Shown here in pieces: positions 32,364 through 42,859 of a stretch of DNA of 64,000 bases. The stretch's first letter is position 1. Every line of letters starts with the position of its first letter. The notes below the pieces were generated by a model that saw nothing but the letters and a program-made list of their open reading frames with translations, was not told the origin of the DNA and searched no databases. Both the position numbers and the translations under genes were made by a program. The stretch comes from Asterias rubens (lineage: Eukaryota; Echinodermata; Asteroidea; Forcipulatida; Asteriidae): NCBI RefSeq assembly GCF_902459465.1, contig NC_047073.1, positions 4,154,001 through 4,218,000 of the forward strand, in the 5' to 3' direction.

Positions 32364-32540
32364 GTTTTATATAACATCCAAGTAGAACTTTGTCATTTTG
32401 ATTGAAAGAAACAACTTTCAAAACAAACAATTTCAACTGTAGAAGCCGAATGCTAGTAATTTTACTATGCTTTCTTGCAGTAACACCTGCTGCGTTACCA
32501 AAGACACGCGCACGCAGTGATGTTTTTACTCAGCTTTTTT

Positions 32541-32609
32541 GTTCCATCCGAAAAGTACCATTGCACGCTGGCAGCGTGCCAGCGTGCAATGGTACTTTTC
32601 GGATGGAAC
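32541..32609. repeat. Near-perfect 33-bp-arm palindrome
   Basis: GTTCCATCCGAAAAGTACCA + TTGCACGCTGGCA is followed by GCG and then its exact inverse. A third partial arm (GCGTGCAATGGTACTTTT) follows at about 32632. Confidence 0.85.
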
Positions 32610-32801
32610 GAAAAAGCACGGCGAGTGACTCAGCGTGCAATGGTACTTTTATTTGCTATCACGTGACGGACAATCCTCCAATCAAATGGCAAGGATCTGC
32701 TTGGGTGTTATATAAATCACATTGTACACATGTTAACAAAATGGCTACTCAATTCGGCGTACAAACATAGTCAAAACAATCTAGCAAACTAAATGGACTG
32801 G

Positions 32802-33050
32802 TTAAAGGAACACGTTGCCTTGGATTGGTCGAGTTGGTCTTTGAAAAGCGTTTGTAATCTTTTTTTATAAAATGCATATGGGTAGAAAGATGTTGTAAAA
32901 GTAGAAAACAATGATCCACACAAACATGCCTCGAAATTGCACGGTTTTCCTTTTACTGTGCGAACTAACACGGTCGGCCATTTATGGGAGTCAAAAATTT
33001 GACTCCCATAAATGGCCGACCGTGTTAGTCGACGAGGTAAAAGGAAAACC
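32802..33050. mobile_element. Hairpin MITE family B, truncated copy 2
   Basis: TTAAAGGAACACGTTGCCTT start, complete left arm and perfect centre (CGGTCGGCCATTTATGGGAG and inverse). The right arm is cut after GGAAAACCG. Confidence 0.8.
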
Positions 33051-33499
33051 GTAATGTGGTAGTGACGAATGTAAGTTTGATTGAACTATTTCTGTGACGT
33101 CTCTCTATTCATGTGCTATAGCCCTATAGCCATTTAATTACAAAATTAAAACCACAATAAATGTTCATTGAATTGAATTGAATAAATAGCCCAGGTATGC
33201 ACAACAGAATGGCGAGGTTCTTGTACACGTGTGCAAGAATGTACTGCAATTATTCTATTTCTGTTATCGTCACTAACTTTCGCCTGTGCCAGGTATGGGT
33301 CTAATATACATACATGAAGTAAGATCAAAATTCAAGCAATAACATCCAAAATATAGTTTTAGACACAGTTCAATAATATGTAGCGCTCCATCTCTCAGCT
33401 CAGAATATGCCAAAACTATTTGTAAATAAAGAATGGTGTAACTATTGACAGTGGAATATAACAGCATGGAGAAAGGGAATTTGTTTGGCAACTTCAGAC

Positions 33500-34930
33500 C
33501 AGATTGCGTGACTTGACATTTTCAATATTGTCGCCTATTTTTGATACTAAAATTGTTTTACTACTAAATTATTTACGAACATATTATTTTCCAAAGGTTC
33601 TGCTTCCTTTCTTGAAAGCTTACAGTTAAATAAAAATAGCCTAAATTTACGTCACAAGTAGGTATTGCAACCTTCATACCACATTGCGTGACTAGAGGGT
33701 TTCATGACTTGGACTTATAATGCTTCGGTCTTATGTAAAAAATAAATCACAATATATTTAGCTTCCTTTTCCGAGAAAATGTAAAAACGTAGAGTTGTTC
33801 TCGCCCTATTGTTAAAATATTCTATTTTTTCCTTCTCACCATGAGCTTTGACTATAATGGTCACACGGGATGCCCTGTGCCCAATTTCATAGAGCTGCTA
33901 AGCACAACAACTTGCTTAGCATGAAATTTCTTCCTTCGATAAAAATAGGATTACTTTTACCAAATTTCTATTTGTTGCATATTTCTTGTTACTGGTATTC
34001 GACTGTTGTTTGCTCATCCCGAAAATCATGTGGAAATTTGGTTGGTAACCCTGTTTTTATCAAGGAAGAAATTTCATGCAAAGCAATTTGTTTGTGCTTA
34101 GCAGCTCTGTAAAATTAGGCCCTTGGATTGCGTGACTGGAAATTTGAATAACTTGGAGATTCAATTCGTTTGGTTCTAGGTTTAATAAATAAAACAGATT
34201 TTCTTAAAGTTCAGCTTCCCAAGTTCTCCGATAAAGTCTTTCCTTTCTGTTAATACACGTGGGTATTGCAACATTAATATAAGATTGCGCGACTATAGAG
34301 GTCTTCATTATTTAGACCTATAATTAGTTTAATTCTTTCACTTAGTTGAACAAAATAAAAAACACAAAAGGTTTTCTAAAAGTTCAGCTCCCTAAGTTCT
34401 CCGAAAGCAAAGTTAAAATAGCTTTTCTGTGCCGTCAAATAATATGTATGGGTAATGCAACATCCGATTGCGTGACTGGAATTCTTTTGTTACTTAGACC
34501 AATAATAAGTTTAATTTTTCATTTAATTACAAAATTAAAACCACAATTATAAAAGTTCAGCTTCCCAAGTTCCCCGAAAGCAAAGTTAAATAGACTTTCC
34601 TTTCCGTCACATAATTAAAACATTAATATCAGATTGCGTGACTGGAACTTTCCATTATTTGCACCTTAAATTAGTTTAATTCTTTGGATTAATGATAAAA
34701 TGAAAACCACATAAGAGTTTCTGAAAGTTTGGCTAACTATTCCGAAAGCTTTAGTTAAATATTAATGTAGTCTGTGTCGCAATGTGGGAAATGCAACATT
34801 CAGACCAGATTGCGTGACTAGAGGTCTTCACTATTTGGACCTTAAATTAGTTTAATTGTTCGGTTTAGTAATACAATAACAGATTTTCTAAAGGTTAAGA
34901 TTCCTTTCCCGTATAAGCTTTAAAATTGTA
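33500..34930. repeat. Diverged tandem array with GATTGCGTGACT landmark, ~7 units
   Basis: GATTGCGTGACT (or a one-base variant) near 33504, 33681, 34131, 34286, 34466, 34633 and 34808. Each is followed by TTATTTGGACCT-like and TAGTTTAATTCTTT sequence and AAAGTTCAGCTTCC. The spacing is about 155-180 bp except where a MITE interrupts (33878-34122). Confidence 0.7.
33878..34122. mobile_element. 'TGCTTAGCA' MITE family E, full copy
   Basis: Starts GCCCAATTTCATAGAGCTGC, ends GCAGCTCTGTAAAATTAGGC. The interior has inverted GATAAAAATAGGA / CCTGTTTTTATC segments. Inserted in the tandem array. Confidence 0.75.
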
Positions 34931-35750
34931 CGTCAGCCGTACCCCTTGCAACCACGCACGGATAGCTTCTTTGTCGCTGCGTTATCAAAGCAATGTAAAC
35001 TTGACTTGTGTTGTGTTGTTTGATCACCTTGGTTACTGGTAAACGAAAGTTGTATGCAGAACTTAAAAACTGCCCCCCCCCCCCCTCTCTCTCTCGCGTG
35101 AATTCAAGCGTAAATTCATAAATGGGGCAGCGTAAAGCTTTCCCGGGACAGCATATAAAGTGTAGAGTTTACAGTTTTCTGTAAACATGGTGGACCTATT
35201 TTCATTTCGAAGAAAATGTTTCAGACTTTACACAGACAACAAAATACCAACTTAAGCCATACAATAAGGTTGTATGAATATGACTTGCGGTATCTTGGGT
35301 ACGTGTCCAAGAAAGCTGTGACGTACATGCGCCCAGCCAAACATTGCACAATGCAGTCTGTTCACTTTCAAATGTTTGCCGAACAAAATAAATTTGTGTT
35401 AAGACACGACAACTGCCCCTTCCACTGAATTTCTACGACACAGGCTTGCAGATTAAAAGTTTATACAAATATTTTCTGGACGAATGTTAAGCTTGCATCT
35501 TGAAAAGATCACTGTAGTGTGTCTAAGCCTTTCAACCCATTACCATTATATTTTTATTGTAAATTCATCTGGGTTCAGATGAGCAAAAATCAAATTATTA
35601 ACGTTGGTCGCGCAAAAGCGAAAGCGGCTTGTATAGCGCCCTCTGTCGCTTTGTGGTGTTATGTGAACAGCAATCATTACATTTTCAGTGGCATGTCTTA
35701 TATAGTTCTGTTCAATCAGGAATATAAATGTGTCGAAAGGGGATGTACAC
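34930..35750. repeat. Non-coding block collinear with sequence upstream of tail-motif gene 4
   Basis: Homology runs in the same order as 40060-41200. The early blocks are TCAAAGCA, GTGTTGTTTGRTCACC, TTACYRGGTAAACGAA and AAGAAAATGTTTCA. The later blocks are AAGAAAGCTGTGAC, ATTTGCCGAACAAAAT, TGTGTCT and AGCAAAA. The 70-aa ORF at 35216-35428 lies within this block and is broken in the other copy, so it is probably not a gene. Confidence 0.6.
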
Positions 35751-35931
35751 ATTTCCTTATTTCGTCATATACTTTTCAAAAAGTGTTGCCCATAGAGCTA
35801 CATTGACTTGCCCTATTGGAAAACGAGCAAATAAAAAATGCTTACAAACTCCGCCAAACCTACATATACCTCTAAGGCATACTGACCCCACTGGTAAACT
35901 CATGTTGAAACGAATTAGTCTTCCGATACCT

Positions 35932-36080
35932 CAGGGGTCGATTTCACAAAGAGTTAGGACTACTCCTAGCTAATGACTAGAGATAAACAAAATGTGTGGC
36001 TAGTCCTAAGTTGAGACGAGTAACTCGTCCTAACTCGAGATATGACTCAATTAAAACTCTTTGTGAAATCCAGCCCAGGG
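35932..36080. mobile_element. Palindromic MITE 'TTAGGACTAGTCC' family, copy 2
   Basis: GGGGTCGATTTCACAAAGAG at the left and CTCTTTGTGAAATCCAGCCC at the right; interior partly degraded. Confidence 0.75.
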
Positions 36081-36269
36081 CTCTCGGTCCATTTAACGCA
36101 CTGTATAGATCAGTGGTTTATCGTCACCATGAATTAGGGACTTCACCAGTTGTAGTCAGGGTGAATGTGATATTCAACTTGCCACACAAAGAGGTGACGG
36201 TAGGTCACTGTCCCAGATTGGTAAATACTCTAAACGTATGATCATAAAAACTGACTTTGTGCAGGTTTG

Positions 36270-36548
36270 GGCTTACTGTAGTCTTGGCCCAAGACTATGG
36301 TGCTTGCTATTGGATAGTGTACTACGCGCGGTTGAATCGCCAAAGCGCGCCCGCCACTGTATGATTTAGTTAACTGGACGGCTTGAAATCTAGACTATAC
36401 TGGGTAGCTGCCTGCCAGTATAGTCTAGATTTCAAGCCGTCCAGTTAACTAAATCATACCTTGGCGGACGCGCTTTTGCGATTCAATCGCGCGTAGTACA
36501 CTATCCAATATCAAGCACCATAGTCTTGGACCAAGACTAGGCTTACTG
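36270..36548. mobile_element. 261-bp TIR element with 9-bp target-site duplication
   Basis: GGCTTACTG (36270-36278) is repeated at 36540-36548. The element starts TAGTCTTGGCCCAAGACTAT and ends ATAGTCTTGGACCAAGACTA, so it shares the TAGTCTTGG terminus with the element at 8785-8951. The centre is an almost perfect palindrome (36361-36457). Confidence 0.85.
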
Positions 36549-37127
36549 CAGCTGTTGATTAGTGTAAACAATTTTTAAAAAGATTCCCTTCAAAGTAATG
36601 GTTTGGATATTATTATTCACCCCCCCCCCCCAAACATTTGAATCTAAGAAAAGGAATCGTTTCTCTGATTTCTGATTTCTGATCTCTGATTTCTGAGGAC
36701 TGGCGTCCGTTCGCGAATGCTGCGGCTAGAGGTGCGGTGTGCCCGCTGCCACCTCGCTAAACGTGGATGGAATCGACTAAAATTTTGTGACAGTTTGTCC
36801 CCCTCTAATTACCCAGCAAGTAGATCAGCTAAAAATCTTCATATTTGACTTTTATTTTATCCTTCCATATTGTGTCTATAAGCATTCGTCGACAAAATCC
36901 ATCAATAATTACCATAAGGGCCGTGTCACTTTATAGGGGGCATTTTACAAGCATCATGCAGTTACAGGCACTATCCAACAAGAAAGGCATGCACATTTGG
37001 AATTTGTAAAAAAAACAGTGCTCTTCGTTTTGTTTACATGTGACAAGCACCGAATACTTTATTTGTATTACGTTTGGTAATCACTCAAAATAATTAATTG
37101 AAATAAAAACTGCGTAGATGCCTATGT
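36549..37127. other. Intergenic; poly-C and short TTTCTGAT repeats
   Basis: Contains a C-run at about 36610 and TTTCTGATTTCTGAT-type repeats near 36670. No gene. Confidence 0.4.
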
Positions 37128-37838
37128 TACGGTGGCCCACAACTGTCACGGCAAAACAAAAAGCACCACGGCAAAACAAAAAGCGCCACGGCAAAACAAA
37201 AAGCACCACGGCAAAACAAAAAGCGCCACGGCAAAACGAAAAGCGCCACGGCAAAACGCAAAGAGCCACGACAAAACGCAAAGAGCCACGGCAAAACACA
37301 AAGAGCCACGGCAAAACGCAAAGAGCCACGGCAAAACGCAAAGAGCCACTGCAAAACGCAATCAGCCACGGCAAAACGCAAAGAGCCACGGCAAAACACA
37401 AAGAGCCACGGCAAAACGCAAAGAGCCGCGGCAAAACGCAAAGAGCCGCGGCAAAACGCAAAGAGCCACGACAAAACGCAAAGAGCCACGGCAAAACGCA
37501 AAGAGCCACGGCAAAACAAAAAGCATGCGGGTTGAAGGTCGAAAAGAGTGGCGGGATAGGATATAAATGGTCAGCACGCGCAGTGTGCAGTTGATCTTTA
37601 AGCCAACGTAATGTGTTGTCGGAAATCGTGTTGGTTTATGTCAGTACACCAGTGGCAGTACAGACAAGTGTGTCATTTTCTGGGACTTTAGCCCTTGTGA
37701 CTGGTCATGAGACGTTTCCATGATACGACAATTGGAGTTTGGACCATGACGTTTCGATCAACTCGAAAAAGGGCTCACTTGCATACTTGTTTTGCCGTGG
37801 CGCTTTTTGTTTTGCCGTGACAGTTGTGGGCCACCGTA
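37128..37838. mobile_element. ~711-bp TIR element containing a 20-bp minisatellite
   Basis: TACGGTGGCCCACAACTGTC at 37128 is inverted exactly at 37819-37838. The inverted repeats continue through CACGGCAAAACAAAAAGC. Just inside the left end, about 19 copies of the 20-bp unit CACGGCAAAACGCAAAGAGC fill 37145-37525. The terminal sequence is itself a unit of the array, so the array probably grew from the TIR. All long ORFs here (both strands, all frames) are products of the 20-bp period. Confidence 0.85.
37145..37525. repeat. 20-bp minisatellite, ~19 units, two variant blocks
   Basis: The first five or so units carry the AAAAAGC(A/G)C variant and later ones the CGCAAAGAGC variant. Three units equal 60 bp, so every frame stays open, giving spurious Lys/Arg-rich or Phe/Cys-rich ORFs. 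Confidence 0.95.
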
Positions 37839-38373
37839 CCATGTAGTCATCACATTTCGATAGTGCAAATCATTTTGAGAAGCATTTCACTTTGATTTAA
37901 TGTAGTTACGTAAAATATATCAGTTTTATGCCCCAAACACTTTACTGTCAGTAATGCTTCTTGTATTGTGAAGTAAGTTTCCTTACCACAAAAACCCCCA
38001 AAGAAAACAAAACTCTGCGAATAATTATAGCTGATATTAAGCAGTTTTCATTAGCTAGACTTTCTGTTTCTGATATATACAGAGTACAAAAAGATTGATA
38101 TTTGTTTTTGCACAATAGCCATGATCCAGGTCCCTTGGCCTGATCGTGTTTGGGGTCAGCTTGACATATACTGACCCAGTTGAAACTAGGGTCAAGGTGA
38201 CGCACGTTAATCAGAGTAACGTTCACATTATAAAAAACCATTTCCGGGTCAGCCTGACCCAATGAAGTGGTTCAGGCCCACTGGCACCCGGAATTTAATA
38301 TTTTATAAGATTTTGTATTGTCACTGCCGTGTGTTCAAAACGGTTATTTACTATCTTGTGGCATATTAAGGAG
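37839..38373. other. Intergenic, 3' side of gene 4; no gene
   Basis: Nothing recognised apart from several GGGTCAGSYTGACCCA-like palindromes (about 38155-38275). Confidence 0.35.
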
Positions 38374-39891
38374 TTACCATTCGTGGTAAAGTGTACGTTT
38401 CGAAGCTCCAGCCTCTTTTCCAGTCGGTTTAAAGTCCCGAATATACCTACAATTTCTTAAATCTTCAAAGTTAGTTATCTCCGTGGTGTCCCCTAATGGG
38501 TTCTGTTCATTCACAATCTGCTGGATTGCCCTCAGCGAGTCCCGTCTATTCCGAGCTCTCCGGGCCGAGACAGAGTTGGGTATTGCCGGAAGTACTGTTT
38601 TCATCCTCGGTGGTGGCTTTCGGGTTGGTTTCAAGCCCCTCCCCGGGACAGCCTCGGAGACCGTTGCATTCGATATGAAGTTCATGATATAACTCATCGA
38701 CTTCATACTCATGTAGGGACGAGAGATTTCAGTGACATTAAGGCTTGAGCTTGAAGTTCCCTCACTGGATACACTCATTGAACCCACACTTGTCTTGGGA
38801 CGACGGGGATTGTCCACCCCTTCCAGGAGGTCACGGCGAGGGGGAGTTACCTCAGAAACTACCCTCCTGCGTATTGGCGGTGTAGGGGTGAGGGGAGAGG
38901 AACTCCTGGGCTGCAACTTCGATGGGGCTGATATTTTCCGAGATTTGCCGGTCCGTTTTGAAAGTATCGAGAGTACATAATCTGACAACATTGTTTGTTT
39001 GCTCCTGTTGTCGTTTTCTGAGACTTCCGGCATCGCATCGAACAGACAGTCCAACCCACTCGGGGGAGTTGTTGTGGTTGATTTGCTACCCAAGTTCATG
39101 TAGTTGGTGATAAGAGATGATCGACGGACATGGAGGTCGCCAGGGTCACATAGGCTTGGCTTTCGGAGGTTGGTAAGAGCTTGCTGGAATATGGAGGAGG
39201 TGTCCGGGAGTTGGGCACGCTCTGGAAGGGGCAATGTTGGTGGGGATGATTCAATCTCATCGTCATCAGTATCACTCGCGTCATTTTTATTTTCTGACAA
39301 TGCATCCCAAGCGCTGATTGAACCGTCCTTTTTCGGCGATGGGGAGATTGGAGGCAGAGGTTTAGATCTTGGGGATTCCTCCTCGGAGTCTGTAGACCAT
39401 CTTACAGTCTTGGGAGGTTGGGGAGGTCTTGGAGAAGTGAGTGGACTAGAGGCGTCGTCGCTTGTAGAACGGGAGCGAATAGCACTAGGTTTTTCCAGAG
39501 GCCAAGCGTGCTTAGGCGAGTTGTCTGAAGGCACAAGCTGTGGAGTTGTGACGGGACTGTTTAGTGGCGGTTCATCGCCGATGGATGGTGAAGATTTGCT
39601 GTGTTTCAAATCTCTTGGGGAACTTAGAGGGCTTGAGATAGACTCCACACTTATGCCTCTGCTCAGTGGCTTTGATGATCGTGGTTTCCTCGGAGAATGG
39701 GGGCTTGTCGACCGGAGTCGTTCACCTTCGTCGGTAGCCAAGCGAAGCTTTATACGGCCTTTTTGTGGGGTCAGCCGCGCTGACGGCTCTGCCGATGGTT
39801 TGGGTGTGTTGGGGTAGCCATGTTTCACACTGTCTAGTTTGGTAGTTAGTGTGACTGGAATGGCATGTAATTCATGTGCACAACAGGCCAA
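38374..39891 (-). CDS. Tail-motif protein 4: Ser/Pro-rich protein, CRYIR tail, start codon lost or unresolved (~505 codons)
   Basis: A long open frame whose nominal first codon (39891) is TTG; no in-frame ATG occurs before about codon 269. The ORF is clearly homologous to its neighbour at 44990-46891. Shared motifs in order: KPSAExSxRL(T/S)P, ERLRSTSPHSPRKPR, WSTDSEE(E/D)SPRS, SSIFQQALTNL, DPGDLHVRRSSLIT, VSEV(T/V)PPRRDLLEGVD, SEGTSSSS, YIMNFIS, RRARNRRDSLRAIQ, LRNCRYIRDFKPTG and YHEW. Cys of the tail is codon 481. An ATG homologous to Met44 of the sister lies at 39821 (minus) in good Kozak context but is one base out of frame. The first ATG downstream of the TATA-like box opens only a 9-codon uORF. 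Either a one-base deletion has broken the start or the assembly has an indel. Confidence 0.75.
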   Translation of the reverse strand: MACCAHELHAIPVTLTTKLDSVKHGYPNTPKPSAEPSARLTPQKGRIKLRLATDEGERLRSTSPHSPRKPRSSKPLSRGISVESISSPLSSPRDLKHSKSSPSIGDEPPLNSPVTTPQLVPSDNSPKHAWPLEKPSAIRSRSTSDDASSPLTSPRPPQPPKTVRWSTDSEEESPRSKPLPPISPSPKKDGSISAWDALSENKNDASDTDDDEIESSPPTLPLPERAQLPDTSSIFQQALTNLRKPSLCDPGDLHVRRSSLITNYMNLGSKSTTTTPPSGLDCLFDAMPEVSENDNRSKQTMLSDYVLSILSKRTGKSRKISAPSKLQPRSSSPLTPTPPIRRRVVSEVTPPRRDLLEGVDNPRRPKTSVGSMSVSSEGTSSSSLNVTEISRPYMSMKSMSYIMNFISNATVSEAVPGRGLKPTRKPPPRMKTVLPAIPNSVSARRARNRRDSLRAIQQIVNEQNPLGDTTEITNFEDLRNCRYIRDFKPTGKEAGASKRTLYHEW

Positions 39892-39991
39892 GTACTTTTT
39901 GAAAGGTTATTTACAAAAGCCAACTGCAATTCTTCGGCGCTAACAAAAGAAAAATCACAACAATCAGATTTCTGTCAGGTTTCAGGTTTCG

Positions 39992-39997
39992 TTTATA
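39992..39997 (-). promoter_or_regulatory. TATA-like box for tail-motif gene 4
   Basis: GGTTTTATAAACG on the minus strand, about 100 bp upstream of the nominal ORF start. It implies transcription from near 39965 and argues against a distant upstream first exon. Confidence 0.4.
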
Positions 39998-40059
39998 AAA
40001 CCTCGGCAAAACATCCTTTCTTTTTCGTCAGCACGAACGTTGCCGACTACATGCTCACG

Positions 40060-41200
40060 TATCCTTTCTCTGTACAGTCGTTGTATGTTATTCAAAGCAT
40101 TATGACTTGTGTGTTGTTTGGTCACCCTGGGTTACCAGGTAAACGAATAAATAGTGGAAATTACTTCCTGATCGAAAACCCGTTGATCTGCTGCTGCTCT
40201 CCCGACACGAATCCAAGCATGCATACACAAACACGCAGGCCTGTACGATTCGTTTTCGAAAGGGGACAAGAGCACCAAGGCATTTTCTAATTGGTAAATT
40301 AAAAGACACCCTATATTAGGCAGTTGTGGATTTCCACTGAAGCTTTTCAGGGGCACCAAGGCAATGACCAGGGGGCATCCGAGGCAATCACCTTCGTTCA
40401 TCAGTATAGGATCAGACCTGAACAGAGGCAAAGCAAAATCTTTCCAAAATACTGCACAATAGCACCAACTATAACTAGTATTTTTGAGGGTTAGATTTCA
40501 AGCTATGTTTAAATATGGACACGGGTAACATGAATATAAGGGGGCCAATAATTGCTGCCCAGTCACATGCAATACATCCCGATGTATTGAGATTGTGCAG
40601 TCTTTCAGCAGAACCAGAACATTGTTAGCTTACCATTTTATGTAAATAATAGGCATACATTTTACCATTTCTAAGAAAATGTTTCAAATTGCGCATGACA
40701 GTCAACATTTCCCAATAAACCACACACCAATTAGCTTGCATATGGAGATGGCGCATCGTTTGGGTGTATCTTAGAAAGCTGTGACTTTACATGTATTTAA
40801 GCCAAACCGTCTACAACGAAGTCGATTTATTTGCAAATATTTGCCGAACAAAATCAATTTGCTTTGAAAGTCACGATGAAATGCTCTTACGAGTAACTTG
40901 TCTACCTCAATGACACGCATTCAAGGATATGCCTCTCGTGTATGCAAACATCTTGTGTAGACTCTTCAATTCTGGCGTCTGGAAAACATCTTCATATGTG
41001 TCTTAATCTTCCCATGTCATTGTATGATTATTGGTACGTCTGGTTACAGATTAGCAAAATCCAACACTATTCAGTGTGCACCCCACTACATAGAGAGTGC
41101 TTTGCGTTGGCCTCATTATTTTTTGTATAGGCCTCCAAAATGTTCTATTCTAGGCAGATTTTTGAGACCCCTGGTTAAGGGATACAGTCTCACTTCTCTT
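40060..41200. repeat. Block upstream of gene 4, collinear with 34930-35750
   Basis: See the matching block at 34930-35750. Here it begins only about 70 bp upstream of the TATA-like box of gene 4, so it may include distal promoter sequence. Confidence 0.6.
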
Positions 41201-41563
41201 TACTGTAAAAAACCCTATGAGACTCCCATGTATTTTTTGTGTATTTTTGAATATTTAGCATTTTGCACTGTGGATGTTCAGTGGGGTGACACCTTTAAAC
41301 GAGTATAACATCGCCCTCTTTCGCTTTCTAATGTTATAAATAAGTTAATTTTATTCTAGTAAGGGTGATATGATGTTTGGAGCTTTTGTTTCATTTAATT
41401 GTTAATTTACTAATACGTTCTGATTGTGAAGCCAAGCGAATTTCAAAGAACCCAATGGGGAGAAGGCAATGAAGAAAGTTTCAGTTTTTGAAGGAGGAAT
41501 AAACCCCGTGGAATAATTCCATGGTAAACATACGCAGTCAAGCAGGAACTGAAAACCTAATTC

Positions 41564-41958
41564 TTAAAGGAACACGTTGCCTTAGATCGGTCGAGTTGGT
41601 CTATAAAAAGCGTTTGAAACCGTTTGTTATGAAATGCATATGGTAAAAGGAAGATGTTTTAAAAGTAGAATATAATGATCCACACAAGTATCACTCAAAA
41701 TTGCACAGTTTTCCTTTTACGTCGCGAACTATACAAGGTCGGTCATTTATGGGAGTCAAAAATTTGACTCCCATAAATGGCCGACCGTGTTTAGTCGACG
41801 AAGTAATAAGAAAACCACGCAATTTCGAGGCATATTTGTGTAGATCATTGTATTCTACTTTTACAACATTTTTCTATCCATATGCATTTTATAACAATCG
41901 GTTACAGAACGCTTTTCAAAGACCAACTCGACCGATCCAAGGCAACGTGTTCCTTTAA
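41564..41958. mobile_element. Hairpin MITE family B, copy 3 (full length)
   Basis: TTAAAGGAACACGTTGCCTT start, inverse at the end (AAGGCAACGTGTTCCTTTAA). Palindromic centre GGGAGTCAAAAATTTGACTC. Confidence 0.9.
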
Positions 41959-42031
41959 GTTCCCCGATGGGATTCGAACCGGGGTCCTAGAGTTGGTGGA
42001 AGGCAAGTCAAGATACCGATACGCCAACTTG
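41959..42031 (-). tRNA. tRNA-like pseudogene or SINE head
   Basis: On the minus strand there is an A-box-like TTGGCGTATCGGTATC and a clear B box GGTTCGAATCCC followed by ATCGGGG. The 5' acceptor strand does not pair with ATCGGGG, so it is probably a tRNA-derived relic, not a functional tRNA. Confidence 0.3.
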
Positions 42032-42167
42032 ATAAAAGGCACATAACCAGTCAACTTGCGGTTGTGCTGTATAGGGTCTGTCGCATATTCAAATACCGTC
42101 TCTGTCAAATAAGGAGAACTTCAATTTACATCTTCATCAAAAGACAGCCATCATTTCATATTATCAT

Positions 42168-42544
42168 CAAAGACACTGGACACCACCATTGGTAATTGTT
42201 AAAGACCATCTTCTCACTTGGTGTATCTCAACATATGCATAAAATAACAGACCTGTGAAAATTGAACTTAATTGGTCGTCGAAGTTGCGAGATAATAATG
42301 GAAGGAAAAACACCCTTTTCACACGAAGTTGTGTTCTTTCAGATGCTTGATTTCAGGACTTCAAAATCTAATTCTGAGGTCTCGAAACCAAATTCAAATA
42401 TTTGAGTGGAAATTATTACTTATTTCTCGAAAACTACGTTACTTCAGATGGAGCCGTTTCTCAGAATGTTTGATACTATCAACAGCTCTCCATTGCTCGT
42501 TAAAAAGTAAGTTTTTTTTTACCAATAGTGTCCAGTGCATTTAA
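42168..42544. mobile_element. MITE family A, inverted divergent copy (copy 11)
   Basis: Starts AAGACACTGGACACCACC and ends ATAGTGTCCAGTGCATTTAA. The interior is in inverted orientation (CAGACCTGTGAAAATTGAAC). Confidence 0.75.
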
Positions 42545-42859
42545 CATTAATATGTCAAAGTAACTCCATCTTATTATCGATTGTAGATTGTTTAGGAAAA
42601 CGACAATTGGTCACATTTTGACTGATTTTCAAAATTTATGCATGGGCATACTTTATAGTGCTTTCAACATTATCGAACACAATGTTTTTTAAGTTTACAA
42701 TTGTATTACTAAAGTAATTTTTTACCGGATTTTGTTGGGTAATTGGAAATACATGTACAGTCTTTCAAGTTAAGCCATTCACTTTAGTTTGTACATGAAT
42801 ACACGTACACAGTTAAGTGTTTATTCGTACAGTCGAGTCTATGTGTAAAAATAATCTTC

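Noticed and set aside
35216-35428. 70-aa ORF
   Set aside because: Its collinear copy at about 40685-40890 is not open, so the frame is not conserved.
37081-37594. Several 70-158 aa Lys/Arg-rich or Phe/Cys-rich ORFs
   Set aside because: Produced by the 20-bp tandem repeat, whose three-unit length is divisible by 3, so all frames stay open.
39104-39817. 237-aa ORF on the plus strand opposite gene 4 (also 45414-45962, 11531-12049, 30476-30877)
   Set aside because: They lie antisense within the tail-motif genes; the minus-strand frames carry the conserved motifs and duplicate alignments, the plus-strand ones do not.
41959-42031. Functional tRNA gene on the minus strand
   Set aside because: Good B box but acceptor stem does not pair; kept only as a low-confidence relic.
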